The notes under the pieces: generated by a model
What the model was told of the DNA's origin: nothing
The model's input: only the letters and a program-made list of their open reading frames with translations
The model's database searches: none
Program-made: the position numbers and the translations under genes
Source: Anaerocolumna xylanovorans DSM 12503
GTDB taxonomy: Bacteria > Bacillota > Clostridia > Lachnospirales > Lachnospiraceae
Reading direction: 5' to 3'
Length of the DNA stretch: 64,000 nt
NCBI RefSeq assembly: GCF_900143645.1
Contig: NZ_FRFD01000005.1
Span: 433,739 to 497,738, forward strand
Shown here: piece after piece, positions 8,766-17,999 of the stretch
Numbering within the stretch: the stretch's first letter is position 1
Layout of the letters: every line of letters starts with the position of its first letter

Positions 8766-9644
8766 ATGGAAAAGAAAATAACTGGCAAAAATCCTTCACC
8801 TGACAGGGATGATATGGAATTAAAAAGACATTTAGAAGCAGCTTTTGAAACGGATAACTTTGTCGTATCCGAAGACCTGATTCAAAGGACACTTTCAAGA
8901 ATCAGAGAAGCTGGGACTTTTGATACGGATAATGCAGCAGAGGATGCACAGAAGAAAAAGAGATTTCCTGTCAAAAGGTTTGCAGGAGCCGCCGCTGCAG
9001 TTTTTATCCTGGCAACGGCAGTATGGGCTTACCAAAACAATATGACCGGAGAAAAAATGGACAGCGGTTCTCTGACCGCACAAGATAAAAGTTATACTAT
9101 GCAGGCGATAGAAAGTGCAGAGCCTTCCCAGACAGCTGATGCAGGTACCGGCGATAATGGAAGCGCAAGTCCTAAAGCCGCGGAAGGTACCGCTGGCAAT
9201 GCAGACCAGACTACCGGTGCAGATGAGAGGAAGGATATTAGTTTTAGTATGGCAAAGGAGGCACCTGGTACCGGAACAGATTTGCCGTCTTTAAAAGGTG
9301 CGGACTCCTCCATAACAGTAAGTGCTATTGAGAAGGATGATATACAATCCTTTATTCTGCTGAACCAGGAAGGAAGCCAGCAGCAGATGAGTGTTGACAG
9401 TGCCGTGAAGCTGTATGACTTATTGGGAAATTATACAATACAGGCTGCCGATACAAAACCGTCAGGAAAGTATGTATATTGCTTTGTGGTAACAAGCAAA
9501 GAGGAAAAGAAGGTTACTTATCAATTCTATAAGAATAGTATATTAGATGTTACAGATGAACGTGCAGAAGATGACACAGTTACTTACACAGTTACTCGTG
9601 GAGAGGACTTGTTAAGTAAGCTGGAAAACCTTATAAAAGAGTAA
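8766..9644 (+). CDS. Membrane protein, probable anti-sigma factor partner
   Basis: 292 residues from ATG 8766, chosen because GGGAGG (8752-8757) lies 8 bases upstream; ATG 8760 would be too close. Layout: about 70 charged cytoplasmic residues, one membrane span near 74-90 (AAAAVFILATAVWAY), a low-complexity Ser/Thr/Gly/Ala-rich linker, and an extracellular domain of about 100 residues. Translation is coupled to the ECF sigma gene. No zinc-binding ZAS motif (HxxxCxxC) is visible in the N-terminus, so the role as anti-sigma is inferred from context and topology. A bidirectional terminator follows. Confidence 0.7.
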   Translation: MEKKITGKNPSPDRDDMELKRHLEAAFETDNFVVSEDLIQRTLSRIREAGTFDTDNAAEDAQKKKRFPVKRFAGAAAAVFILATAVWAYQNNMTGEKMDSGSLTAQDKSYTMQAIESAEPSQTADAGTGDNGSASPKAAEGTAGNADQTTGADERKDISFSMAKEAPGTGTDLPSLKGADSSITVSAIEKDDIQSFILLNQEGSQQQMSVDSAVKLYDLLGNYTIQAADTKPSGKYVYCFVVTSKEEKKVTYQFYKNSILDVTDERAEDDTVTYTVTRGEDLLSKLENLIKE

Positions 9645-9647
9645 AAA

Positions 9648-9683
9648 AAGAAAGGGAATTTACAATTGTAAATTCCCTTTCTT
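9648..9683. terminator. Bidirectional rho-independent terminator
   Basis: Perfect palindrome with 18-bp arms centred on TACAATTGTA (9661-9670), reading AAGAAAGGGAATT on one side and AATTCCCTTTCTT on the other. A and T runs flank it, so it can serve both convergent genes. Confidence 0.85.
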
Positions 9684-9687
9684 GCTG

Positions 9688-9954
9688 TCATTTTTCTGTT
9701 GAAGGTTTTTCTTCCTCATCCCCGGTGCTTGCTGTCTCTCCGGAGGTAATATTTATAGAGACATATTCTCTAGTCTCCTTTTTGTCAGAGGAGGGAGTAT
9801 CTTCTTCCGCGTCGAAGTCTTCAAAGTCGTCTTCAAAATCATCGAAATCATCATCGGAATCCTTATTTAAGATGTTTTTGTAAAGATAATAAGCACCGCA
9901 GGCCAATGTAGCGACGGAGACAGTACCAAATAAAAATTTACCAAATTTCTTCAT
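9688..9954 (-). CDS. Small membrane-anchored acidic protein of unknown function
   Basis: 88 residues starting at MKKFGKFLFG, with AAAGGAAG about 10 bases upstream. A hydrophobic N-terminal segment (residues 6-24, LFGTVSVATLACGAYYLY) is followed by a strongly acidic stretch rich in Asp, Glu and Phe (repeated DDF, DDFEDF) and a Ser/Thr/Glu-rich tail. It is probably a single-span membrane protein with the acidic tail exposed on one face. Longer starts are possible, but the ribosome site fits this Met best. I do not recognise a named family. Confidence 0.7.
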   Translation of the reverse strand: MKKFGKFLFGTVSVATLACGAYYLYKNILNKDSDDDFDDFEDDFEDFDAEEDTPSSDKKETREYVSINITSGETASTGDEEEKPSTEK

Positions 9955-10206
9955 AATGAACATACTTCCTTTCGTTTTACAGTATATGCATATGCTTATC
10001 AAAATTATACACATAGAGAGATACTAATCTGGCATTTTCAATATTCATTATAAGACAAGTTGGTATAAAAGAAAAGTAAAATTTGCTAATTAAAATAGAT
10101 ATTGCCGGGAAATTGCAGAGATGCTATAATGGAGGACGCATAGGAAAATTTAGAAAAATGGTGCCAGGACAGAAAGAAGGATTATTGTGAAAAATAAAAA
10201 GCTTTT

Positions 10207-10258
10207 TTCACTTTTGATTTGGGCAGTTTCGCAAGTAAACTTGCGAAATGCATGGGGG
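10207..10258 (+). other. Hairpin leader element, copy B (before sfsA)
   Basis: TTCAC, T-rich stretch, ATTTGGGCAG, then a perfect hairpin TTTCGCAAG (10227-10235), loop TAAA, CTTGCGAAA (10240-10248), then ATGCATGGGGG acting as ribosome site. Compared with copy A the outer three base pairs differ on both sides (TAC/GTA becomes TTT/AAA), so pairing is conserved. Confidence 0.6.
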
Positions 10259-10263
10259 TTAGC

Positions 10264-10947
10264 GTGAGATATAATAGTATTAAGAAAGGTATTTTTGTTT
10301 CACGGCCCAACCGTTTTATCGCATATGTAGAAATTGACGGGGAGACTGTAAAATGCCACGTCAAAAATACAGGGCGCTGTAAGGAGCTTTTAATACCTGG
10401 AGTTACTGTCTACCTGGAAGAAGCCCTTAATCCTAAACGCAGCACCAGATATTCGTTAATAGCCGTACAAAAAGGCATACATCTCATTAACATGGACTCA
10501 CAGGCGCCCAATAAAGTGGTTTATGAGTGGCTTAAGGAAGGAAATCTTTTAAAGGACACTCTAAAGATAAAGCCTGAACAGGTATATAAGAATTCCAGAT
10601 TTGATTTTTATCTGGAAACATCCGGAAAGAAAATATTTATGGAGGTGAAAGGCGTAACGCTGGAAGAGGAAGGGACAGTACTTTTCCCGGATGCTCCTAC
10701 CGAGAGGGGAGTCAAGCATATCCGAGAGCTGTGTGAGTGTCTACAGGAAGGATATGATGCATATATTTTATTTGTCGTACAAATGGAAGCTGCAAAATAT
10801 TTTAAGCCAAATGACAGGACCCATAAAGAATTCGGAGAAGCACTGCGCAGAGCAAATAGCCAGGGTGTAAAAATCATTGCCATGAATTGCATAGTTACGC
10901 CAGACAGCCTTAAACTGAAAGAAGAAATTCCGGTAATTCTTGATTAA
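10264..10947 (+). CDS. sfsA: SfsA family DNA/RNA-binding protein or nuclease
   Basis: 227 residues, close to the usual 230. The start is set at GTG 10264 (MRYNSIKKGIFVSRPNRFIA) because GGGGG lies 5 bases before it. An upstream in-frame ATG at 10219 falls within hairpin leader copy B and would give an N-terminus unlike the family. The OB-like N-terminal part is FVSRPNRFIAYV with HVKNTGRCKELL. The PD-(D/E)XK-like part contains RFDFYLE, FMEVKGVTL and FPDAPTERGVKH. The family was first linked to sugar fermentation stimulation and was later described as binding and cleaving nucleic acid; the physiological role here is unknown. Confidence 0.93.
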   Translation: MRYNSIKKGIFVSRPNRFIAYVEIDGETVKCHVKNTGRCKELLIPGVTVYLEEALNPKRSTRYSLIAVQKGIHLINMDSQAPNKVVYEWLKEGNLLKDTLKIKPEQVYKNSRFDFYLETSGKKIFMEVKGVTLEEEGTVLFPDAPTERGVKHIRELCECLQEGYDAYILFVVQMEAAKYFKPNDRTHKEFGEALRRANSQGVKIIAMNCIVTPDSLKLKEEIPVILD

Positions 10948-11004
10948 TGTGGAATATTTTTATTAATCAGAAAATGAATATGAAATACCAAAGGAGAAAA
11001 TGAT

Positions 11005-11397
11005 ATGTACGAGATGAAAGATGAATATTATATTGGTGTGGAGAAAATTGATATGCAGCATAAGGAACTATTTCATATCGCAGATGAAGCCTATATGCTG
11101 TTGAAAAAAGAATTTGTTGCAGATAAGTTCGACAATATTGTTGCAATTATCGTAAGATTAAAAGAATACGCCATTCAGCATTTTGCAGATGAAGAAGCTT
11201 ACATGCTAAGCATAGGCTATAAAAAATTCCTGTCCCATAAGACAGAACATGATGATTTTATTGAAAAAGTAAACGGCATTGATTTTGACAGTATGGACCA
11301 CAATCAGACAGGAACTCTCTTAGACATTATGGAGTTTTTAAATGACTGGCTGGTTCACCATATTCTTGAAAAAGATAAGTTGATTGGAACGTTATAA
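11005..11397 (+). CDS. Bacteriohemerythrin
   Basis: 130-residue single-domain hemerythrin with AAAGGAG 8 bases before the ATG. Iron ligands are visible in order: HKELF near residue 18, HFADEEAYM near 57-61, HKTEHDDF near 75-79, and HHILEKDK near the C-terminus. It binds a di-iron centre and oxygen reversibly, so in an anaerobe it probably buffers or senses oxygen. The start MYEMKDEYYIGVEKIDMQH is normal for the family. The next gene begins 30 bp downstream. Confidence 0.94.
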   Translation: MYEMKDEYYIGVEKIDMQHKELFHIADEAYMLLKKEFVADKFDNIVAIIVRLKEYAIQHFADEEAYMLSIGYKKFLSHKTEHDDFIEKVNGIDFDSMDHNQTGTLLDIMEFLNDWLVHHILEKDKLIGTL

Positions 11398-11427
11398 AGA
11401 AAACTCCACATAAGGAGGACAAAAGTT

Positions 11428-12642
11428 GTGAATATAGGTTTATTTACAGAAACATATTATCCCGAAATCAATGGGGTCGCCAATTCGGTATTCATATTAA
11501 AAAGAGAATTAGAAACATTGGGGCATACGGTGTATGTGTTTACTACCACAACACCGGGGGCTCCGGAATACGAATACAATGTTTTTCGCGTGCCAAGCCT
11601 TCCCTTTATACTGATTACGGAAAGACGCATCGGAATGTTTTATCAGCCCAAACTGGCAGGAACTATAAAAAAACTGAATCTGGATATTATCCATACCCAT
11701 ACAGAATTTTCCCTGGGCATATTCGGCCGTATCATGGCAAAGGAATTAAAAATCCCCATGATACACACTTATCATACAATATATGAAGATTATACCCATT
11801 ATCTGACTCATTTTAAGAGCCTTGACGGAAGGGCAAAAGCCTTTGCAAGGATATTCACAAAAGTCTGCTGCAATACGGTAGCCCATGTAATCGTACCTAC
11901 GGAAAAGGTACGGGAGCTCCTTCAAAAATACAGCGTACACAGGGATATTTCTGTCATACCCACCGGAGTGGATTTAAAGAAATTTGATCCGTTTCTTTAT
12001 CAGCCGGAAGAAATTAAGCGGTTAAAAGGGGAGTATTCCATTGGGAAAGAGGAAAAGGTTATCCTTTATGTAGGCCGGGTTTCCAGGGAGAAAAACATCA
12101 TTGAAATCGTCAATGCAATGGAAGGTTACATGAAGGAAAGAAAAACAGTGAAGTTCCTGGTAATAGGAGGGGGGCCGGAAATGGATGAATTACGGTCCAG
12201 AACCAGAGCCCTTAAGCTGGAGGACAGAATAATATTTGCCGGTGCAAAGCCCTGGGATAAGATAGGCTTATACTATCAGCTGGGGGATGTGTTTGTAAGT
12301 GCTTCTAAGAGCGAGACACAGGGATTAACCTACATTGAAGCCATGGCAGCAGGGCTTCCGGCGGTAGCAAAAGAGGATGACTGCTTAAATGACATTCTGA
12401 TAGATGGAGTAAACGGATATAAATTCAATAATAAAGAGGAATTAATGAGCGGGCTTGATAAAGTACTCTTCGCAGATAAAATAACTCCTTATGGTGAAAA
12501 TGCCAGAAAACTTATGCAGAAGTTCTCCACAGAAGCTTTTGGAAAAAGCGTGGAAGCAGTTTATGCGGAAGTATTGGAAGAGAGGCATTCTTCCGAACAG
12601 ACGGACTATTCAGAAAATAAAAAGATTAATTATCTGTTTTAA
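11428..12642 (+). CDS. Glycosyltransferase family 4, diacylglycerol glucosyltransferase type
   Basis: 404 residues from GTG 11428, preceded by AAGGAGG. The N-terminal Rossmann domain opens MNIGLFTETYYPEINGVANS. The C-terminal GT-B domain contains the nucleotide-sugar site GRVSREKNI and the E-x7-E motif in SETQGLTYIEAMAAGLP. Retaining GT4 enzymes with this opening often add glucose or another sugar to diacylglycerol in Firmicutes membrane glycolipid synthesis; that substrate is inferred. It is a membrane-associated cytosolic enzyme and may be co-transcribed with the hemerythrin gene. Confidence 0.85.
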   Translation: MNIGLFTETYYPEINGVANSVFILKRELETLGHTVYVFTTTTPGAPEYEYNVFRVPSLPFILITERRIGMFYQPKLAGTIKKLNLDIIHTHTEFSLGIFGRIMAKELKIPMIHTYHTIYEDYTHYLTHFKSLDGRAKAFARIFTKVCCNTVAHVIVPTEKVRELLQKYSVHRDISVIPTGVDLKKFDPFLYQPEEIKRLKGEYSIGKEEKVILYVGRVSREKNIIEIVNAMEGYMKERKTVKFLVIGGGPEMDELRSRTRALKLEDRIIFAGAKPWDKIGLYYQLGDVFVSASKSETQGLTYIEAMAAGLPAVAKEDDCLNDILIDGVNGYKFNNKEELMSGLDKVLFADKITPYGENARKLMQKFSTEAFGKSVEAVYAEVLEERHSSEQTDYSENKKINYLF

Positions 12643-12697
12643 GGAAATACCCAAAAGCATTCGTTATGTGTTCGTACCAGACGCCTTAAAATTCCAC

Positions 12698-12725
12698 TTG
12701 ACAAAAAAAAATGGAATGCTATAAT
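12698..12725 (+). promoter_or_regulatory. Promoter of the thrS leader
   Basis: TTGACA (12698-12703), 16-bp spacer, TATAAT (12720-12725), both perfect consensus boxes, immediately upstream of the T-box leader. Confidence 0.8.
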
Positions 12726-12734
12726 GAGGTTTAT

Positions 12735-12977
12735 CAATAGGAAAATACAATGACGAGAAGAGTAAGATGTGAAATGTTACAGAGAAGGATATGAAGTGCT
12801 GAGAATATCCTATCAGGAAGCGTCCGAAGACTACCTCCGAGTGGCTCCAATCCAGCCCGGCCGATACCGTTATCATCAAATGAAGTGGGAATTTACAATC
12901 CAATGAGGGTGGAACCGCGAGATATATGCTCGTCCCTTTCGTACTGTTTAAAGCAGCCGAAAGAGATGAGCTTTTTT
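12735..12977 (+). promoter_or_regulatory. T-box riboswitch controlling thrS
   Basis: The leader carries the AGAGA and CTGAGA elements of stem I and the T-box core AGGGTGGAACCGCG (near 12906-12919). Downstream GCTCGTCCCTTTCG pairs with CGAAAGAGATGAGC and is followed by TTTTTT (about 12928-12977), forming the terminator that competes with the antiterminator. Threonine codons ACT and ACC lie side by side in the specifier region (GACTACCTCC near 12822-12831), in agreement with the downstream gene. Uncharged tRNA-Thr should promote read-through. Confidence 0.9.
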
Positions 12978-13121
12978 GATGCTTTTATACAGGTTAGTTG
13001 TCAGGAAAGAATTTCAAAAAGTTTGCGCTTGTGAACGTTAAACACAGTTTTAGGAGCGCGGAAATGGAGGATAGGAGTGAAAGAAAATTTAAAAAATGAA
13101 AGGATGCCACGAAAAGAATCT

Positions 13122-13204
13122 TTCACTCTTTTTATTTGTGGCAGTATCGTGTAGCTTGCAAGCAATCTACCGGCAAGCCTGCGATATACAAGTGGGTGTA
13201 AATT
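13122..13204 (+). other. Hairpin leader element, copy C (before thrS)
   Basis: TTCAC, T-rich stretch, ATTTGTGGCAG, then stem TATCG (13145-13149) with CGATA (13182-13186), enclosing a second stem GCTTGC (13154-13159) with GCAAGC (13173-13178), then ACAAGTGGG before the thrS ATG. It is longer than copies A and B but has the same flanks and position. Confidence 0.5.
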
Positions 13205-15163
13205 ATGAAGATTACGTTAAAAGACGGTTCGGTAAAAGAATACGAAAGCCAGATGGCAATCATAGACATAGCAAAGGATATCAGTGAAGGCCTGGCTAGA
13301 ATGGCATGTGCCGCAGAGCTTGACGGTAAGGTGGCAGACCTTAGAACAGTAGTAGACAAAGACAGCCATTTAAGCATTCTGACCTTTGAAGATGAAGGCG
13401 GTAAGGCAGCTTACAGGCATACTGCCTCTCACGTACTGGCAGAGGCGGTAAAGCGCCTGTATCCCAGTGCCAAGCTTGCAATCGGTCCTTCTATTGACAC
13501 CGGATTCTACTATGATTTTGATGTAGAGCCTTTTGACAGGACAGCTCTGGATGAACTGGAAAAGGAAATGAAGAAGATCATCAAGGAAGGTGCCGAGATT
13601 AAGCGTTTTACTCTTCCCAGAGAAGAAGCAATCCGCTTTATGGAAGAAAGAAATGAACCCTATAAAGTAGAATTAATCAAGGATTTACCTGAAGGTGAAG
13701 AAATCTCTTTCTACAGCCAGGGTGAATTCACAGACCTTTGTGCAGGACCTCACTTAATGAGTACCAAGGGAATCAAGGCAATCAAATTAATTTCCTCCTC
13801 AGGTGCTTACTGGAGAGGTTCCGAGAAGAATAAGATGTTAACCAGAGTATATGGAACAGCCTATACCAAGAATGCTGACATGGATGCGTATCTTGAACAT
13901 CTGGAAGATATCAAGAGACGTGACCACAATAAGCTTGGACGTGAGATGGAACTTTTCACAACAGTGGATGTGATCGGGCAGGGACTTCCCCTTATCATGC
14001 CAAATGGTGTGAAGATTATCCAGACACTGCAAAGATGGATTGAGGACGAAGAAGAGAAGAGAGGCTATGTCAGGACCAGGACTCCTTTCATGGCAAAGAG
14101 TGATTTATACAAGATATCCGGTCATTGGGATCACTATAAAGAAGGCATGTTTGTCTTAGGTGACGAAGAGAAAGATAAGGAAGTATATGCCCTTCGCCCT
14201 ATGACATGTCCTTTCCAGTATTATGTATACAAATCTGCACAGAGATCCTACCGTGACCTGCCCTTACGTTACGGCGAGACTTCAACCTTATTCCGTAATG
14301 AGGATTCCGGTGAGATGCACGGACTTACCCGTGTCCGCCAGTTCACCATTTCTGAAGGACATTTAATTGTAAGACCTGATCAAATGGATGAAGAGTTCAA
14401 AGGCTGTCTTGACCTTGCAAGATACTGCTTAAAGACACTGGGCTTGGAGGAAGACGTAACCTACCGTCTGTCCAAATGGGACCCCAGCAACAAAGAAAAA
14501 TATATCGGTACGGAAGAAATCTGGGAAGAGACCCAGGGAAGAATCCGTAATGTATTAACGGAATTAAACATTCCTTTTACCGAAGCAGACGGAGAAGCTG
14601 CCTTCTATGGTCCGAAGGTAGATATTCAGGCAAAGAATGTATACGGTAAGGAAGATACGATGATAACCATCCAGTGGGATGCTATCATAGCAGAACAGTT
14701 TGATATGTACTATATTGACCAGAACGGTGAAAAGAAACGTCCATATATTATCCACAGAACCAGTCTGGGCTGCTATGAAAGAACACTTGCCTGGCTTATT
14801 GAAAAGTATGCAGGGCAGTTCCCTACCTGGCTGTGCCCGGAGCCGGTAAGAGTGCTTCCTATCTCCGAGAAATATCATGAGTATGCAAAGAAGGTAGAAG
14901 CAGAGCTAAAAGACAACGGAGTTCGCTGCAGTGTTGACGAACGTGCGGAGAAAATCGGTTATAAGATCCGCGAAGCCAGACTTGACCGTGTTCCTTACCT
15001 GTTGGTGGTAGGACAAAAAGAAGAAGAGGAAGGCCTTGTATCCGTAAGAAGCCGTTACCTTGGGGATGAAGGACAGAAGGAACTTTCCGTTTTCGTTAAT
15101 GATATCTGCAAGGAAATCAGAACAAAAGAAATCAGAAAGATTGAAGTAGAGCAGCAGGCATAA
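13205..15163 (+). CDS. thrS: Threonine--tRNA ligase
   Basis: 652 residues with the full four-domain layout. An N-terminal TGS domain (MKITLKDGSVKEYE) comes first. The editing domain follows with HTASHVLAEAVKRL and zinc-site-like residues. The class II catalytic core contains motif 2 LPLRYGETSTLFRNEDSG, zinc ligand Cys in RPMTCPFQYYVYKS, and motif 3 RTSLGCYERTLAWLIE. The anticodon-binding domain begins near WLCPEPVRVLPISEKY. It charges tRNA-Thr and edits Ser-tRNA-Thr. Expression is controlled by the T-box at 12735-12977, and hairpin leader copy C lies between that T-box and the start codon. Confidence 0.97.
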   Translation: MKITLKDGSVKEYESQMAIIDIAKDISEGLARMACAAELDGKVADLRTVVDKDSHLSILTFEDEGGKAAYRHTASHVLAEAVKRLYPSAKLAIGPSIDTGFYYDFDVEPFDRTALDELEKEMKKIIKEGAEIKRFTLPREEAIRFMEERNEPYKVELIKDLPEGEEISFYSQGEFTDLCAGPHLMSTKGIKAIKLISSSGAYWRGSEKNKMLTRVYGTAYTKNADMDAYLEHLEDIKRRDHNKLGREMELFTTVDVIGQGLPLIMPNGVKIIQTLQRWIEDEEEKRGYVRTRTPFMAKSDLYKISGHWDHYKEGMFVLGDEEKDKEVYALRPMTCPFQYYVYKSAQRSYRDLPLRYGETSTLFRNEDSGEMHGLTRVRQFTISEGHLIVRPDQMDEEFKGCLDLARYCLKTLGLEEDVTYRLSKWDPSNKEKYIGTEEIWEETQGRIRNVLTELNIPFTEADGEAAFYGPKVDIQAKNVYGKEDTMITIQWDAIIAEQFDMYYIDQNGEKKRPYIIHRTSLGCYERTLAWLIEKYAGQFPTWLCPEPVRVLPISEKYHEYAKKVEAELKDNGVRCSVDERAEKIGYKIREARLDRVPYLLVVGQKEEEEGLVSVRSRYLGDEGQKELSVFVNDICKEIRTKEIRKIEVEQQA

Positions 15164-15212
15164 AGCAGTTGCTTTGTTATAGCAGGAATTGCTTCAAAGG
15201 GAAGCGTTAAGT

Positions 15213-15302
15213 AAAGAGGTTCTATATTTTTCCTCTGACACAGGTTGAAAGTACTTGAAAAGCCTTTCGCCTATGCAGGGAGAAATGTATAGAACTTCTT
15301 TT
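15213..15302 (+). other. Long inverted repeat after thrS, possible terminator or structured leader
   Basis: AAAGAGGTTCTATA (15213-15226) pairs with TATAGAACTTCTTT (15288-15301) with one wobble, enclosing about 60 bases. A short T run follows. It could end thrS transcripts or be a leader structure for nfo; I cannot decide. Confidence 0.45.
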
Positions 15303-15374
15303 GGCATAAAATTCATTTGGAAGAAACCTCGTATACATCAAGACTATAAGCAAATGTAGAAAGCGGATAAGAAA

Positions 15375-16208
15375 ATGTTAAAAATAGGAACACATTTATC
15401 AGTAGCAAAAGGTTATGAAAGAATGGGTAAAGATGCCCTTTTGATAGGGGCTAATACCCTGCAGTTTTTTGCACGTAATCCAAGAGGAGCGAAAGCAAAG
15501 GTCCCGGATTATATAGATATGTCCAAATTCAAAGAGCTGATGGAAAAGAACAATTTTACGACAATCATGGCCCATGCACCCTATACCCTGAATGCCTGCT
15601 CTTCCAATAGTCATCTTAGAGAGCTGTCTGCCCGGATGTTTGCAGAAGACCTTGAGCGGATGGAATATTTTCCGGGGAGTTTCTATAATTTCCATCCGGG
15701 AAGCCGTTTAGGACAGGAGGAAGAAGAGGCAATAAAGCAGATTGCTGATATGCTGAATCAGGTGATGTCTAAGGACATGCATACGACAGTTCTCTTAGAA
15801 ACCATGGCGGGAAAGGGAAGCGAGATGGGAAGGCGCTTTGAAGAGATACAGGAAGTGCTCAAGCGTGTACGCTTACAGGATAAGGTCGGAGTCTGCATGG
15901 ATGCCTGCCATATGTGGAATGCCGGCTATGATGTGGCAGAAGAGCTTGATAAAGTAGTGGAGGAATTTGACCGGGTAATAGGAATTCAGAAACTAAAGGC
16001 CTTTCATCTTAACGACAGCATGGATGGCAGAGGCGACCATAAGGACAGGCATGCAAGAATCGGCATGGGGAGTATGGGAGCAGAAGCCACAAAAGGCATC
16101 ATAAATCATCCGAAATTAAAGGACCTGGTATTTATTTTAGAAACTCCTACGGACCTTCCCGGGCACAGGGAAGAGATTGATTTCCTAAAAAGTGCTTATC
16201 AATGGTAA
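15375..16208 (+). CDS. nfo: Deoxyribonuclease IV (AP endonuclease IV)
   Basis: 277 residues, a TIM-barrel endonuclease that cuts at abasic sites and removes 3' blocking groups in base excision repair. The zinc ligands can be followed: HAPYTLNACS, FHPGS, the Glu in LLETMAGKG, CMDACHMWNAGYD, FHLNDSMDGRGDHKDRHARIG, and LETPTD near the C-terminus. Length is typical. The ribosome site is weak. It stands alone between thrS and prfC, oriented with both. Confidence 0.95.
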   Translation: MLKIGTHLSVAKGYERMGKDALLIGANTLQFFARNPRGAKAKVPDYIDMSKFKELMEKNNFTTIMAHAPYTLNACSSNSHLRELSARMFAEDLERMEYFPGSFYNFHPGSRLGQEEEEAIKQIADMLNQVMSKDMHTTVLLETMAGKGSEMGRRFEEIQEVLKRVRLQDKVGVCMDACHMWNAGYDVAEELDKVVEEFDRVIGIQKLKAFHLNDSMDGRGDHKDRHARIGMGSMGAEATKGIINHPKLKDLVFILETPTDLPGHREEIDFLKSAYQW

Positions 16209-16323
16209 ATATTATATTTATAATGACCTTGACAAGGAATGGAAATGTATTATATGATTAAGTAGTTTTGAGGCGTTTTCCGCGGGAAAGCTGCCTTAAC
16301 CCTAGAAAGCTGGAGGAATTGTT

Positions 16324-17913
16324 TTGGAAGACTATACCAAGGAAATAAATAAAAGACGGACCTTTGCTATCATATCCCATCCCGATGCCGGTAAAACCAC
16401 ATTGACGGAAAAGCTTCTGCTTTATGGAGGCGCCATCAATCTTGCCGGATCTGTAAAGGGAAAGAAAACTGACAGGCATGCCGTGTCCGATTGGATGGAA
16501 ATAGAAAAACAGCGTGGTATTTCCGTAACCTCGTCTGTTATGCAGTTTAATTACGGTGATTATTGTATTAATATACTGGATACCCCGGGACATCAGGACT
16601 TCTCAGAGGATACTTACCGTACTTTGATGGCGGCAGATTCTGCTGTCATGGTAATTGATGCTTCTAAGGGTGTGGAAAACCAGACCAAGAAACTGTTTAA
16701 GGTCTGTGTTATGAGAGGAATTCCCATCTTTACGTTCATTAATAAGATGGACCGGGAAGCGAAGGATACCTTTGAATTATTGGATGATATTGAGACAGTT
16801 CTGGGAATTAAGACCTGTCCTGTCAATTGGCCTATTGGCTCCGGTAAGAACTTTAAGGGAGTATATGACAGGGAGTCAAAGCACATTCTGCGCTTTTTTG
16901 CCGCAAACAGCGGACAAAAGGAAGTAGATACCATAGAGGTGAATTTAGGAGATGAAAGTCTGGATTCCCTTATCGGAAAAGAAAACCACGGCATCTTAAA
17001 CGAAGAAATAGAGCTTTTAGAGGGTGCCGGAAGCGAATTTGATTTAGATGAGGTAAGGCAGGGAAGATTAACACCGGTTTTCTTTGGTTCTGCCCTCACC
17101 AATTTCGGCGTAAAAACCTTTTTAGAGCATTTCTTAAATATGACCACGCCTCCCCTTTCCAGAAAATCCTCCGAAGGTTACGTTGACCCCGCAGAAAATG
17201 GATTTTCTGCCTTTGTGTTTAAAATTCAGGCCAATATGAACAAAGCCCACAGAGACAGGATTGCCTTTATGAGAATCTGCTCCGGTAAATTTGAAGCCGG
17301 CATGGAAGTAAATCACGTACAGGGAGGCAAAAAAATCAGACTTTCCCAGCCACAGCAATTAATGGCCCAGGAGAGAAAGATTATCGAAGAAGCTTATGCA
17401 GGAGATATTATCGGTGTGTTTGACCCGGGTATTTTCTCAATCGGGGATACCCTGTGCTTATCCGATAAAAAGTTTGAGTACGAAGGGATACCTACCTTTT
17501 CACCGGAACATTTTGCCAAGGTAAGGCAGGTAGACACCATGAAGAGAAAGCAGTTCCTAAAAGGCGTTACCCAGATAGCCCAGGAAGGTGCTATCCAGAT
17601 ATTCCAGGAGTATAATACCGGAATGGAAGAAATCATTGTCGGTGTGGTTGGCGTACTTCAGTTTGATGTATTGAAGTTCCGCCTGGAATCAGAATATGGT
17701 GTGGAAATCCGCTTAGAGCCTCTTGGCTATGAGTATATCCGCTGGATTGAGAACAAGGGATTGGATGCCAGCAAGCTAAATGTTACCGCTGATACCAAGA
17801 AAGTAAAGGACTTAAAAGGAAATCCGCTGCTTCTTTTTATACACAACTGGAGTATCCAGACTGTGCTTGACCGTAACAAGGAGCTTAGGCTGTCTGAATT
17901 CGGAAGAGATTAA
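16324..17913 (+). CDS. prfC: Peptide chain release factor 3
   Basis: 529 residues. The start is TTG 16324, set 7 bases after GGAGG; the next residues EDYTKEINKRRTFAIISHPD match the family. The translational GTPase has P-loop SHPDAGKTTL, switch II DTPGHQDFSEDTYR and the base-specific NKMDRE. It recycles RF1 and RF2 from the ribosome after termination. EF-G-like domains II and III follow (about 310-529). A TTG start with a good ribosome site suggests moderate translation. Confidence 0.95.
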   Translation: MEDYTKEINKRRTFAIISHPDAGKTTLTEKLLLYGGAINLAGSVKGKKTDRHAVSDWMEIEKQRGISVTSSVMQFNYGDYCINILDTPGHQDFSEDTYRTLMAADSAVMVIDASKGVENQTKKLFKVCVMRGIPIFTFINKMDREAKDTFELLDDIETVLGIKTCPVNWPIGSGKNFKGVYDRESKHILRFFAANSGQKEVDTIEVNLGDESLDSLIGKENHGILNEEIELLEGAGSEFDLDEVRQGRLTPVFFGSALTNFGVKTFLEHFLNMTTPPLSRKSSEGYVDPAENGFSAFVFKIQANMNKAHRDRIAFMRICSGKFEAGMEVNHVQGGKKIRLSQPQQLMAQERKIIEEAYAGDIIGVFDPGIFSIGDTLCLSDKKFEYEGIPTFSPEHFAKVRQVDTMKRKQFLKGVTQIAQEGAIQIFQEYNTGMEEIIVGVVGVLQFDVLKFRLESEYGVEIRLEPLGYEYIRWIENKGLDASKLNVTADTKKVKDLKGNPLLLFIHNWSIQTVLDRNKELRLSEFGRD

Positions 17914-17933
17914 TAATATAGAAATTAACCAAA

Positions 17934-17992
17934 GGGGAAGTCTTATACAAAGCAGCCATATAGGGTATGGATGTTTTGCATAAGACTTCCCT
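17934..17992. terminator. Terminator between convergent prfC and flavoprotein genes
   Basis: GGGGAAGTCTTAT near 17934-17946 pairs with ATAAGACTTCCC near 17980-17991, extended inward with partial pairing (ACAAAGCA with TGTTTTGC). It lies between convergent genes and probably serves both. Confidence 0.65.
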
Positions 17993-17999
17993 GTATTAA

